Shown here: one piece after another, positions 18,496-27,415 of the stretch | Position numbering within the stretch: position 1 is the first letter of the stretch | Layout of the letters: each line of letters opens with the position of its first letter | Assembly: GCF_001305515.1 (NCBI RefSeq) | Contig: NZ_LJYW01000001.1 | Span: forward strand, 6,096,793-6,160,792 | Length of the DNA stretch: 64,000 nt | Reading direction: 5' to 3' | Source of the DNA: Prosthecodimorpha hirschii | Lineage (GTDB): Bacteria > Pseudomonadota > Alphaproteobacteria > Rhizobiales > Ancalomicrobiaceae | Translations under genes and position numbers: made by a program | The notes under the pieces: generated by a model | Databases searched by the model: none | The model's input: the letters and a program-made list of their open reading frames with translations, nothing else | What the model was told of the DNA's origin: nothing

Positions 18496-19362
18496 CTATT
18501 CCGTCCCGCCGGTGCCGGTCTCGGGCTCTTCCGACAGCGCGCCGCCGTCCGGCGTCGGCATCCGGCAGGCGAGGGGCTCCGGCGGTTTGTCGCCGGGGCA
18601 CCAGTCGGCCAGGGCGGCGGCGACCGCGCGGGCGACGCAGCGGCGGAATTCCGGCCGCACGATGCGCCGCTCCTCCGCGCGGTTGACGATGACGCCGGCC
18701 TCGAACAGCACGGCCGGCATGGCGGCGGTCTTCAGCACGATCAGTTCGTCGTAGCGGTGGATACCGCGCGCCTCGTCCAGGAACGGCCGGTTCTCGCCCG
18801 GGATCGGCTCGTTGTGGTGGCGCGTCGGGCGCATGCCGATCGATTGCAGCCGGTCGCCGAGCCGCAGGGCGAAGCCGAAACTCTCGGCCGGCCGCGCGCC
18901 GAGTTCGGAGACGAACAGGGAATGGCCGGCGAAGAGATCGGAATAGCGGCGCGTGGCGCCGTTGGCGAACCAGGTCTTCAGGTAGCGGTCCTGCACGGCA
19001 TCGTGGTGGATCGACAGGAACAGGCCGGCGCCGATCTCGGCCGCGCGCCGGCTGCGGCTCTCCAGTTGCGGCCGCCCGGACCCGGTCGTCTTCATGACCT
19101 GCGTCGCCGTGAAGCCGGCTGCGACCGCCTCGCGGGCGATCGCCTCGGCGAGTGCCAGGTTCAGGTCGTATTCGCGCCGGCCGGTCGCGCTCGCCGAGCC
19201 GGATTGCTCGGGCGTGTGGCCGACATCGAGCACCACGACCAGATCGGCCGGCCGGCATCCGGAAGGTCCCGCCGCGGCTTCGAGCGCCGCGGCCGGCGCG
19301 GTTGCGGCAGCCGCCAGAAGGGTCGCGCCGAGGCGGGCGGCAAGGTGGTGGCGGAGGGGCAC
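18496..19362 (-). CDS. N-acetylmuramoyl-L-alanine amidase (Amidase_3)
   Basis: A 288-residue secreted zinc amidase that cleaves the bond between muramic acid and the stem peptide of peptidoglycan. The Amidase_3 zinc ligands are seen as His in VVLDVGHTPEQSG, Glu in REYDLNLALAEAIA, and His in FLSIHHDAVQ; the catalytic Glu is in AVLFEAGVIVNRAEE. The GTG at 19362 is chosen because it begins a clear signal peptide (PLRHHLAARLGATLLAAAATAPAAA) and follows GAGGA at good spacing; the longer open frame upstream to 19692 has no coding character and overlaps the divergent gene. It shares a 220-base divergent region with the caspase-SH3 gene. Confidence 0.88.
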   Translation of the reverse strand: MPLRHHLAARLGATLLAAAATAPAAALEAAAGPSGCRPADLVVVLDVGHTPEQSGSASATGRREYDLNLALAEAIAREAVAAGFTATQVMKTTGSGRPQLESRSRRAAEIGAGLFLSIHHDAVQDRYLKTWFANGATRRYSDLFAGHSLFVSELGARPAESFGFALRLGDRLQSIGMRPTRHHNEPIPGENRPFLDEARGIHRYDELIVLKTAAMPAVLFEAGVIVNRAEERRIVRPEFRRCVARAVAAALADWCPGDKPPEPLACRMPTPDGGALSEEPETGTGGTE

Positions 19363-19582
19363 GGGCGCGCGATCCTCGACGAAGCGGCAATGCGGAACCC
19401 GGCGACTTGACCATTCCGGCGACCCGGTGCGCAAGGCCCAGGGTCTGCGGCGGGCGGCTCCAAGATTTTTGACGCCTTGAGGACCCCCGGACACCCATCC
19501 CAACGATTGCATACGGCGCCATTCCATGGCGTCATCATATTCATCGGACCTGCCGGGGGGCAGCGGAAACGCGGGTGGGGCT

Positions 19583-21340
19583 ATGGTCGGGCGTGCGCTC
19601 TGGATCATGCTGGTGGCCATCTTGGCGATGGCCGGGCTGGATGGCGGACCGGCCGGTGCCGCCGGCAAGCGCGTCGCGCTGGTCATCGGCAATGCGGCCT
19701 ATCCGAACGCGCCGCTGGTCAACGCCGTCAACGACGCCGACGCCATGGAGGCGCTCTTCAAGAAGGCCGGCTTCGATGCCGTCATTGCCGGCAAGGATCT
19801 CGACCGTGCCTCGATGTCGCGCATCCTGGACGCCTTCCAGGACGAGGCGCGCGGCGCCGATATCGCGGTCGTGTTCTATTCCGGCCACGGCATCGAAGTC
19901 TCGGGCATGAACTATCTGGTCCCGGTCGACGCCCGGCTGACCACCGACCGCGAGGTCAAGTATCAGGCGATCCCGCTCGACGACGTGCTCGCCTCGCTCG
20001 ATAGCGTCGCCAAGCTGCGCCTCGTGCTGCTCGACGCCTGCCGCGACAATCCGTTCCTGACCGGCATGAAGCGGGTCGCCACCAAGGGGGCCTTCACGCG
20101 CGGCCTGGCGCGCGCCGAACCGGTCGTCTCCAACACGCTGATCGGCTACGCGACTGGCCCGGGCCGGGTTGCCTTCGACGGGGAGGGCGGTCTCAGCCCG
20201 TTTACGGCGGCGCTGGTCGAACATCTGACCGAGCCCGGCGTCGAGGTCGAATTCGCGCTGCGCCGGGTCCGCGACGACGTGATCCGCTCGACGCGCGACA
20301 TGGCGCGCCGCCAGAACCGCGAACCGCAGGAGCCCTACCGCACCGGTTCGATCGGCAGCGAGCCGATCATGCTCGGCGCGGTTGGAGAGGGGGCCGCGAC
20401 CGGTCCGGCGGCAAATGCGGTCACGCCGTCGATCGCGCCGGTGCCGTCCTACGATGCCGACGCCGCGGCGCTCGGCCGGGCCGGCTGGGACGAGTATGCC
20501 CTGAACGCGCTGGTCGCCTCCGCCCGCAATCCCGAGATCCGGGCGGAGGTGTCGCGCCGGCTCGGCGTCATCCTGTCGGAGCGGCGCGGCCTGGAGGAGG
20601 CCGGCTTCGACCGCGAGCGGCTGCTGATCTTCATCGCCCGGGTCTGCGAGGCCTGCATCGCCCGCAGCGCCGCGCTCGATCGGCTGCGCAGCCTGCCGGC
20701 GACCGCCGTCGCCGCGGTCGCGCCGCCGCCCGATCCGGTGCCGGACCCCGTGCCGCCGGTCTATACCCCGCCGCCGGTCTATACCCCGCCGGCGACGACC
20801 TACACCCCGCCGCCTGCGCCGGACCGGCGGACCTGCACCATCGGCGGCTTCACCACCGTGGTCGACCGCTGGCTCGCCCTGCGCAGCACGCCCTATGCGG
20901 ATCCGACGCTCGGCAATCTGGTCGAGCGCCTGCAGGAGGACAGCCGCGTGCGGCTGATCGAGACGAGCGGCGACTGGAACCGGATCGAGAGCGACACCGG
21001 CCAGATCGGCTGGGCCGCCGCACGCTTCATGCGCTGCGATCAGGGCACCTCGACCGCGTCGGCCGGCAGCACGGGCGGATCGGCCGGACGCCTGACGACC
21101 AGTTCGGCCAATTACCACTACGTCTCCGGCTTCACCACGATCGAGGACCGCTGGCTCGCCCTGCGCAGTTCGCCCTACGCCGATCCGACGCTCGCCAATG
21201 TGGTTGAGAAACTGGTTGAGAATACCAAGCTCAAGGTCCTGGAATCCCGTGGCGACTGGTACCGGGTCGAGGTGCTGCGCGGGCGCACCGGCTGGGTCAG
21301 TTCCCGCTTCGTGCGCTGCTGCCGCACCGAGTATCAGTGA
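19583..21340 (+). CDS. Secreted caspase-like protease with two C-terminal SH3 domains
   Basis: A 585-residue exported protein. After a signal peptide (WIMLVAILAMAGL, cleaved near residue 27) comes a peptidase C14 domain with His102 in VFYSGHGIEVSG and Cys153 in VLLDACRDNPF. A helical segment (about 300-375) is followed by a proline-rich stretch with repeated PVYTPP units (about 390-412) and two bacterial SH3 domains (about 418-490 and 511-583) that share DRWLALRS-[TS]-PYADPTL, so they arose by duplication. Bacterial SH3 domains commonly bind peptidoglycan or protein tails. The ATG at 19583 has GGGTGGGG upstream. It is divergent from an amidase, which hints at action at the cell wall. Confidence 0.88.
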   Translation: MVGRALWIMLVAILAMAGLDGGPAGAAGKRVALVIGNAAYPNAPLVNAVNDADAMEALFKKAGFDAVIAGKDLDRASMSRILDAFQDEARGADIAVVFYSGHGIEVSGMNYLVPVDARLTTDREVKYQAIPLDDVLASLDSVAKLRLVLLDACRDNPFLTGMKRVATKGAFTRGLARAEPVVSNTLIGYATGPGRVAFDGEGGLSPFTAALVEHLTEPGVEVEFALRRVRDDVIRSTRDMARRQNREPQEPYRTGSIGSEPIMLGAVGEGAATGPAANAVTPSIAPVPSYDADAAALGRAGWDEYALNALVASARNPEIRAEVSRRLGVILSERRGLEEAGFDRERLLIFIARVCEACIARSAALDRLRSLPATAVAAVAPPPDPVPDPVPPVYTPPPVYTPPATTYTPPPAPDRRTCTIGGFTTVVDRWLALRSTPYADPTLGNLVERLQEDSRVRLIETSGDWNRIESDTGQIGWAAARFMRCDQGTSTASAGSTGGSAGRLTTSSANYHYVSGFTTIEDRWLALRSSPYADPTLANVVEKLVENTKLKVLESRGDWYRVEVLRGRTGWVSSRFVRCCRTEYQ

Positions 21341-21595
21341 ACCGGACGCGGTGCGCGCGGCCCCGACAGGCTGGGGGCCCGCGCCGGACATCCGGCATGA
21401 ACCGTGCGGACGGCGACGCGGGCCCGTCTCGGCGGGTCGCCGAAGGAAGACCGCGCCCGCCTCGGTCCTGGAAACACCCCGGCGGTCATGGTTAACGAAT
21501 CCTCAAGCCTCCTGTCCGACACTCCTGTCGGGAGCCTGCCCGCGGCGGTCGCGTGATCGGATCGGCGGGGATCGGTCTCCACCGGGACCGAATTC

Positions 21596-22711
21596 ATGCG
21601 CCTTGCCTGCGATCGCCTTGCCTGCAATCGCCTTGCCGCCATCCTGCTGTTCGCCGGTCTCGCCGGCTGGCAGCCGACACCCGCCGATGCGGCGGAGGCG
21701 CCGCGCGATCCGATCGCACTGCGCCTGGCGCGGGCCGACGGACGCGAAGCCGGACAACTCGCCGTGGCCGAAACCCTGACCCGCATCGTGCCCTTCGAGA
21801 CCGCGCCGTTCCCCTATCGCGGCACCATTCCGGGCACCGGCAAGCCGTTCCTGGATGTCGAGCGCGACGGCCGGCTCGGCCACACCGCGCCGCGCGGCGG
21901 GGTCTATTTCGAGGACCGGACCTATGCGGACCGGCGCGTGCTGCTGTCGATCCCGCGCGGCTTCGATCCGGCCCGGCCGGCGCTGATCGTGCTCTATCTG
22001 CACGGCAACGAGGCGCGGCTCGATCGCGACGTGCGCGATCGTCAGGGCGTCGCCCGCCAGGTCGCGGCCTCCGGCCTCAATGCCGTGCTGGTCGCGCCGC
22101 AACTGGCCGTCGATGCGCTCGATTCCAGTGCCGGCCGCTTCTGGGAGCCGGGACACCTGAAGCTGTTTCTGGAGGAGGCTGCCGTCCAACTCGCGCGCCT
22201 GCATGGCGACCCGGTCAGCGCCCAGCGCTTCGCGACCTCGCCGGTGGTGATCGCCGCCTATAGCGGCGGCTACCTGCCGGCCGCCTTCGGGCTCGAGGTC
22301 GGCGGCGTCGCCGACCGCCTCGCCGGCGTCATCCTGCTCGACGCGCTGTTCGGCGAGGAGGAGCGCTTCGCCCGCTTCATCGCCCGGCGCCGCAACGCCT
22401 TCTTCGTCAGCGCTGCCTCGCCGTCGACCGCGTCCGCCCAGCGCCGCCTCGCCGCCCTGGTCGCCGGGGCCGGGCCGATCCAGTCCGGGCCGCCGCTGCG
22501 CCGGATCGCGCCGGGCGAGGTCCGCTTCGTCGAGGCGCCGGGCACCGAGCATCGCGATTTCGTCTCGCGCGCCTGGGCGACCGAGCCGCTGCGCGCCGTG
22601 CTCGCCCGCGTGCCCGGCTACCCGCGCGCCGATCTGGTCGGGGCGACGGAGGGGGCGGCCGACCCGATCATCACCGGCGCGGCGCGCGCGCCCGATTTCA
22701 AGCGGCCGTAA
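21596..22711 (+). CDS. Secreted alpha/beta-hydrolase-like protein
   Basis: A 371-residue exported protein. The signal peptide contains a 15-base tandem repeat giving RLACDRLACNRLAA before the hydrophobic core AILLFAGLAGW. The mature region has VLLSIPRGFDPARPALIVLYLHGNEA (an oxyanion-type HG), a nucleophile-elbow-like VVIAAYSGGYLPAAFGL, and LLDALFG, all consistent with an alpha/beta hydrolase; a late TEHRDF could supply the histidine. I do not recognise a named family. It follows the caspase-SH3 gene by 255 bases and is followed by a terminator-like and repeat-rich convergent region. Confidence 0.65.
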   Translation: MRLACDRLACNRLAAILLFAGLAGWQPTPADAAEAPRDPIALRLARADGREAGQLAVAETLTRIVPFETAPFPYRGTIPGTGKPFLDVERDGRLGHTAPRGGVYFEDRTYADRRVLLSIPRGFDPARPALIVLYLHGNEARLDRDVRDRQGVARQVAASGLNAVLVAPQLAVDALDSSAGRFWEPGHLKLFLEEAAVQLARLHGDPVSAQRFATSPVVIAAYSGGYLPAAFGLEVGGVADRLAGVILLDALFGEEERFARFIARRRNAFFVSAASPSTASAQRRLAALVAGAGPIQSGPPLRRIAPGEVRFVEAPGTEHRDFVSRAWATEPLRAVLARVPGYPRADLVGATEGAADPIITGAARAPDFKRP

Positions 22712-22738
22712 CGATCGCGGCGGCTTTGGGCGACCGAC

Positions 22739-22770
22739 AAAAAAAACGGCCGGAACCTGCGTTCCGGCCG
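22739..22770 (-). terminator. Intrinsic terminator for the solute-binding protein gene
   Basis: Read on the minus strand this is a perfect 10-base-pair GC-rich stem (CGGCCGGAAC/GTTCCGGCCG) with a 4-base loop followed by eight T residues: a textbook Rho-independent terminator. It lies downstream of the peptide-binding protein gene that ends at 22949, so that gene is probably transcribed separately from the permease genes further along the strand. Confidence 0.8.
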
Positions 22771-22803
22771 GGACAACGAGCTGTGGGGTCAGGGCGCCTG
22801 ATA

Positions 22804-22924
22804 CCGACGGACATGGAATGATCGTCGGTATTCGATACGCGGATTTCTCATGCCTCTGACGCCTATGAGAAATTCGCGTCACTTCAACGGCCCGATGCGT
22901 CAGCATCCTGGGCCGTTGGTATGA
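22804..22924. repeat. 121-bp triple-hairpin dispersed repeat, copy 1
   Basis: This element is nearly identical to the reverse complement of 54408-54528. It contains three inverted repeats in a row: CCGACGG/CGTCGG, a 9-base-arm stem ATTTCTCAT/ATGAGAAAT (22843-22873), and ACGGCCC/GGGCCGT. Both copies lie between convergent genes, here between the secreted hydrolase and the binding-protein gene. Most differences between the copies are single-base transitions. Confidence 0.85.
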
Positions 22925-22948
22925 GTCTTCACCCCGACCCGAGTGCGA

Positions 22949-24622
22949 TCAGGCCTCCAGGCCGATGCGCCAGCCGAACAGGTAGTTGGTCGGGTGCATC
23001 GAGAAGCCCTTGACCTTCTTGTCCATGAACGTGAAGGCGTTGCGGAAGACCGGCTGAACCAGCGGGCCGTCCTCCTGCATGATCTTCTCGAGCTCGGCGA
23101 CGAGCGCCTTGCGCTTGGTCAGATCGACGACGCCTTCGGCCTGGGTCAGGATCTCGTCGAACTTCTTGTTCGAATAGCCCGACTCGTTCCACGGAACGCC
23201 GGTCCGGTAGGCGAGGCCGAGGCACATGATGGCGAGCGGGCGGTGATACCAGATGGTCACGCCCATCGGCACCTTGGTCCACACGTCCCAGTACTGCGCG
23301 CCCGGCATCGGCTTGATGGCGATGTCGATGCCCGCTTCCTTCCACATCTGCTGGCAGGCTTCGGCCATGGCCTGGAACCAGGCATGGTCGTTCGGCACGA
23401 TGATCTCGCTCTTGATGCCGTTCGGATGGCCGGCCTCGGCGAGCAGCTTCTTGGCGGCGGCCACGTCGCGCTTCATCGGCGCGATCGCGGCATAGTCGGG
23501 ATGCGAGACCGAGCAGTGATGGTGCTCGCCGACGGTGCCGAGGCCGCGCAGCGCGACCTTGAGCACGGTCTCGCTGTCGATCGCCAGGCGCATCGCCTTG
23601 CGGACGCGGGCGTCGTCGAAGGGCTTGGCGTCGCTGCGCATGCGCATGACGCCGGTCTCGGCGGTCGGCACGTCATAGAAGGCGAGGTGCGGCATCGCCT
23701 TGAGGGCGTCGTACTGGGTCGGATCGGCGAACACCAGGCCGTGGATCTGCTTGGAGGCGAGCGCCGCGATGGCCGCGGAGGCGTCGTCGCCCATGTCGAT
23801 CTGTTCCATGCCGTCGAGGGCGACATCGCCGCCCCAATAGCCGGGCTGCTTCTTGAAGACGGCCTTCTTGCCGACTTCGTATTCGACCAGCTTGAACGGT
23901 CCGGTGCCCTGCGCGCCGACGCCGAAGACGCCCTTGTCGTCGGGATGCAGGATCGCCATCGGGTAGTGGAACAGATGTTCCGGAACCGCGACCTGCGGCA
24001 CCTTGCAGTTGAAGCGGACGGTGTAGTCGTCGACCTTCTCGATCGCGTTGGCGGCCCAGACCTCGGTCGTGTCCTTGCCGTCGGCGCCCTTCTTGTCGTT
24101 CAGCATGTAGCCCTTCATCAGGCCGATCATGGATGAACCGACCGCCGGGTCGAGCACGCGCTTCAGGTTCCAGACGACATGGTCGGCGACCAGTTCCTGG
24201 CCGTTGTGCCACTTCACGCCCTTGCGGAGCTTGAAGGTCCAGGTCTTCAGATCCTCGGAGACGGTCCAGCTCTCGAACAGATACGGCTTGGTGACGCCGT
24301 CCCGGTCGGTGAAGGTCAGATACTCGACCACCTGGCGGGAGATGTTCGAGTCATAGCCGCCCCACGAATAGGTGTGCGGCGACTTGATTTCCTTGATGCG
24401 GGTGCCGATGCGCAGCACGCCGCCCTTCGGCATGGCTGCCGCCTGGGCTTCGGCCGTCGGCGCGAAGGGCTCGCCGGTGATGGTTCCAGCCATGGCATAG
24501 GCGACAGGGGCGGCGAGGCCGAGCAGCGTCGCGTAGCGCACGAACTCGCGCCGATCCATCGTCTTGTCGGAAAGCTGCTTCGTCAGGGAGTCCAGATGGG
24601 GGACTTTGCGGTCGTCGCTCAT
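22949..24622 (-). CDS. Peptide ABC transporter substrate-binding protein (family 5)
   Basis: A 557-residue periplasmic solute-binding protein of the DppA/OppA family (SBP family 5). The N-terminus carries a Tat-like signal: DRREFVRYATLLGLAAPVAYA, then AEAQAA. The mature part has LRIGTRIKEIKSPHTYSWGG, SEDLKTWTFKLRKGVKWHNGQ (the family signature region), GTGPFKLVEYEVGKKAVFKKQPGYWGG and a C-terminal domain with ARVRKAMRLAID. It likely feeds the DppB/DppC/ATPase genes at 13.4-17.5 kb, from which it is separated by four genes. It has its own terminator and diverges from an ornithine cyclodeaminase-family gene. Confidence 0.93.
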   Translation of the reverse strand: MSDDRKVPHLDSLTKQLSDKTMDRREFVRYATLLGLAAPVAYAMAGTITGEPFAPTAEAQAAAMPKGGVLRIGTRIKEIKSPHTYSWGGYDSNISRQVVEYLTFTDRDGVTKPYLFESWTVSEDLKTWTFKLRKGVKWHNGQELVADHVVWNLKRVLDPAVGSSMIGLMKGYMLNDKKGADGKDTTEVWAANAIEKVDDYTVRFNCKVPQVAVPEHLFHYPMAILHPDDKGVFGVGAQGTGPFKLVEYEVGKKAVFKKQPGYWGGDVALDGMEQIDMGDDASAAIAALASKQIHGLVFADPTQYDALKAMPHLAFYDVPTAETGVMRMRSDAKPFDDARVRKAMRLAIDSETVLKVALRGLGTVGEHHHCSVSHPDYAAIAPMKRDVAAAKKLLAEAGHPNGIKSEIIVPNDHAWFQAMAEACQQMWKEAGIDIAIKPMPGAQYWDVWTKVPMGVTIWYHRPLAIMCLGLAYRTGVPWNESGYSNKKFDEILTQAEGVVDLTKRKALVAELEKIMQEDGPLVQPVFRNAFTFMDKKVKGFSMHPTNYLFGWRIGLEA

Positions 24623-24773
24623 AGAGAATTCGCCCTCTCCCGTTGATTAGCCTTTGCGGAGGCAGCGCAGCCTATGCACATTTCACGGGTCTGTCGAGAT
24701 CGAAATGAGGGTCTGCTTTCTGGAATTCTATGGCCGCTCCGTCGGTATCTGTGAAAGCCGATATGAAAACGAA

Positions 24774-24797
24774 ATCTGCGCAGTGAACATCTGCGCA
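24774..24797. promoter_or_regulatory. Direct repeat of a TGCGCA palindrome, candidate operator
   Basis: ATCTGCGCA occurs twice (24774-24782 and 24789-24797) with a 15-base period, each containing the palindrome TGCGCA. It sits in the 300-base divergent region between the peptide-binding protein gene and the ornithine cyclodeaminase-family gene, which is AT-richer than its surroundings and otherwise empty. A shared regulator site is plausible; no regulator gene is adjacent. Confidence 0.35.
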
Positions 24798-24922
24798 AAC
24801 ACAAACAAAAACGGAAATACGACGCTGCTCGACCAGTCCGGTGTCGAGTAACGTCTTGCCGAGATCGGCGAGCCTGGGCCAGACTGGTGCCGTTTCCGAG
24901 GACAGGCTTGCCGGAGTTCGAC

Positions 24923-25888
24923 ATGCTGACGCTTGACTGCGACATTCTGGCGAAGGCGCTGGGATTTCCGCGTCTGATCGAGGCCCTGCGGCGCGGTCAC
25001 GTCGACGGCGTCGATCTGGTCGAGCGGGTCCTGTTGACCGAGCCGGGCCGTGACGGCGCGGCGCCGAACCATCTGCTGGTCTGGCCGGCCTGGCGTTTCG
25101 GCGGCCATGCCGGCGTCAAGATGGTCTCCGTCTTCCCGGCCAATCCCGACGCCGGCAAGCCGACCAACACCACCGTCTACGTCCTGTTCGACGGCCGCGA
25201 TGGCCGGCCGCTCGCCACGCTGACCGGGGCGGCACTGACCACCATGAAGACCGCCGCCGATTCCGCGCTGGCCGCCGACCATCTGGCGCGGCCGGATGTG
25301 CGCGTGCTGGCGGTGCTCGGCGCCGGCGCGCAGGCGCCCTGGCAGGTCGCGGCGCTGCGCGCGGTGCGGCCGGCGCTCGACCATGTCCTGGTCTGGAACC
25401 GCAATCGAGAGCGCGGTGACGCGCTGGCGGTGCATCTCAGCGCGGATCTCGGTATCTCGGCCGAGACCGTCGCCGAGGCGGGCACGGCCGTCGCCGCGGC
25501 CGACATCGTCACGGCGGTGACCGGGTCGACCGTGCCGATCATCGAGGGCGCCCGCCTGCGGCCCGGGACCCATGTCGACCTGGTCGGCGGCTTCACGGCC
25601 GCGATGCGCGAGGCCGACGACGAGACCGTGCGCCGCGGCCGGCTCTGGGTCGACACGCGCCGCTTCACGCTGGCCGACTGCGGCGACGTGGCCGGCCCGA
25701 TCGCCGCCGGGGTGATCGGACCTGAGGACATCGTCGGCGACCTGTTCGAGCTCTGCCGCGGCACGGTGCCGGGCCGGCGCGACGCCGCCGAGATCACCGT
25801 CTACAAGAATGCCGGCGGCGGCCATCTCGACCTGATGACCGCGATCGCCTTCTACGAGCGGGCCCGCGCGAATTCAGCGGCGCCGTGA
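24923..25888 (+). CDS. Ornithine cyclodeaminase / mu-crystallin family protein
   Basis: A 321-residue NAD(P)-dependent enzyme of the ornithine cyclodeaminase/mu-crystallin family. Visible features are the substrate-binding region AGVKMVSVFPAN, PLATLTGAALTTMKTAADSALAAD, and a Rossmann dinucleotide-binding motif LAVLGAGAQAPWQ. The family includes ornithine cyclodeaminase, alanine dehydrogenase, and ketimine or imino-acid reductases, so the substrate is not certain. The ATG at 24923 is chosen because homology begins there; a GTG at 24887 is in frame. It diverges from a peptide-binding protein gene, so it may act on an imported amino acid derivative. Confidence 0.85.
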   Translation: MLTLDCDILAKALGFPRLIEALRRGHVDGVDLVERVLLTEPGRDGAAPNHLLVWPAWRFGGHAGVKMVSVFPANPDAGKPTNTTVYVLFDGRDGRPLATLTGAALTTMKTAADSALAADHLARPDVRVLAVLGAGAQAPWQVAALRAVRPALDHVLVWNRNRERGDALAVHLSADLGISAETVAEAGTAVAAADIVTAVTGSTVPIIEGARLRPGTHVDLVGGFTAAMREADDETVRRGRLWVDTRRFTLADCGDVAGPIAAGVIGPEDIVGDLFELCRGTVPGRRDAAEITVYKNAGGGHLDLMTAIAFYERARANSAAP

Positions 25889-26056
25889 TCTCGATCGGCT
25901 TGTCTCGCGCTGCGACCGGGCCGGTGTCGCCGCAAGCTGGCGTGTCGCGGCGAGCGGGTTCGGGCCGTCGCGATCCAGCCGTCCGTCGCGGCTCTTGACC
26001 GCGCTCCGGGCCCATGCTCGACATGCCGCCCGTTCCGTCGCCCGGAGATCCCGCCC

Positions 26057-27409
26057 ATGTCCGCCCGTTCCTGCCTGATGATCGTGCTCGCCGCCGGAGA
26101 GGGAACGCGCATGCGCTCCGAGATCCCAAAGGTTTTGCACGAGATCGGCGGCCGCAGCATGGTCGGCCATGTCGTGGCGGCGGCGCGCGGGGCGGGGGCG
26201 GATCAACTCGCCGTGGTGGTCGGGCCCGGCATGGGGGCGGTCGCCGAGGCCGTCCGCAAGCTTGCGCCGGGGGCCTCGATCTTCACGCAGGTCGAGCGCC
26301 GCGGAACCGCCCATGCGGTGCTGATGGCGCGGACCGCGATCGAACAGGGGGCGGCCGAGGTCCTGGTTCTGTTCGGCGACACGCCGCTGGTCACGCCCGA
26401 GACGCTCGACCGCGTGCGCTGCACGCTCGAGGCCGGCGCCGATGTCGCCGTGCTCGGCTTCCGCACCGAGCGGCCGACCGGCTACGGCCGCCTCTTGACC
26501 GAGGGCGAACGCCTCGTCGCCATCCGCGAGGAGAAGGACGCCACGCCGGCCGAGCGGGCCGTGACCTTCTGCAATTCCGGCATCATGGGCTTCCGCGGCG
26601 CGACCATGCTGGCGCTGCTCGATGCGATCGGCAACGCCAATGCCAAGGGCGAATTCTATCTGACCGATGCGGTGGAACTCGCCGCCCGGCGCGGCCTGAC
26701 AGTCGCGGCGGTGGAGGGCGACGGCCGCGAGGTGCTCGGCGTCAACGACCGCGCCCAGCTGGCCGAATGCGAGCGCCTGTTCCAGGAGCGCCGCCGCCGC
26801 GCCGCGCTCGCCGCCGGGGTGACGCTGATCGCGCCCGAGACGGTGTTCTTCGCCATCGACACCGCGCTCGGCCGCGACGTGGTGGTCGAGCCGAACGTGG
26901 TCTTCGGTCCGGGCGTCGTGGTCGAAGCCGGTGCGCGCATCCGCGCCTTCTCCCATCTCCAAGGCGCGCGCGTCGCCGAGGGCGCGATCATCGGCCCCTA
27001 TGCGCGGCTCCGGCCGGGCGCGGAGATCGGCCGCGAGGCGCATATCGGCAATTTCGTCGAGGTCAAGAACGCGGTCATCGGCGACGGCGCCAAGGCCAAT
27101 CACCTGTCCTATATCGGCGACGCCCGCGTCGGCGCGAAGACCAATATCGGGGCCGGCACCATCACCTGCAACTACGACGGCTACGGCAAGTACAAGACCG
27201 AGATCGGCGCCGGAGCCTTCGTCGGCTCCAATTCCTCGCTGGTCGCACCGGTGCGCATCGGCGACGGCGCCTATGTCGGCTCCGGCAGCGTGGTCACCCA
27301 CGATGTCCCGGCCGACGCGCTGGCGGTCGGCCGCGGCCGGCAGGAGATCCGCGAGGGCTGGGCGCGCGCCTTTCGCGAGCGCATGAAGGCCGAGAAGGCG
27401 AAGGGCTGA
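26057..27409 (+). CDS. glmU: Bifunctional GlcNAc-1-P uridyltransferase / GlcN-1-P acetyltransferase
   Basis: A 450-residue GlmU, which acetylates glucosamine-1-phosphate and then makes UDP-GlcNAc for peptidoglycan and lipid A. The N-terminal nucleotidyltransferase domain has [34 protein letters not shown] and the FCNSGIMGF segment. The C-terminal left-handed beta-helix acyltransferase domain begins near residue 250 with hexapeptide repeats and carries [26 protein letters not shown] and [15 protein letters not shown]. Length and motifs are complete. glmS lies 1.3 kb downstream on the same strand, with an opposite-strand EamA transporter between them. Confidence 0.97.
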   Translation: MSARSCLMIVLAAGEGTRMRSEIPKVLHEIGGRSMVGHVVAAARGAGADQLAVVVGPGMGAVAEAVRKLAPGASIFTQVERRGTAHAVLMARTAIEQGAAEVLVLFGDTPLVTPETLDRVRCTLEAGADVAVLGFRTERPTGYGRLLTEGERLVAIREEKDATPAERAVTFCNSGIMGFRGATMLALLDAIGNANAKGEFYLTDAVELAARRGLTVAAVEGDGREVLGVNDRAQLAECERLFQERRRRAALAAGVTLIAPETVFFAIDTALGRDVVVEPNVVFGPGVVVEAGARIRAFSHLQGARVAEGAIIGPYARLRPGAEIGREAHIGNFVEVKNAVIGDGAKANHLSYIGDARVGAKTNIGAGTITCNYDGYGKYKTEIGAGAFVGSNSSLVAPVRIGDGAYVGSGSVVTHDVPADALAVGRGRQEIREGWARAFRERMKAEKAKG

Positions 27410-27415
27410 GCCGGA

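Noticed and set aside
19363-19692. N-terminal extension of the amidase
   Set aside because: It would overlap the start of the divergent caspase gene, lacks coding character, and would bury a clear signal peptide.
21511-21535. CCGACA/TGTCGG hairpin before the secreted hydrolase gene as a terminator
   Set aside because: The stem is only 6 base pairs and no T-tract follows on either strand.
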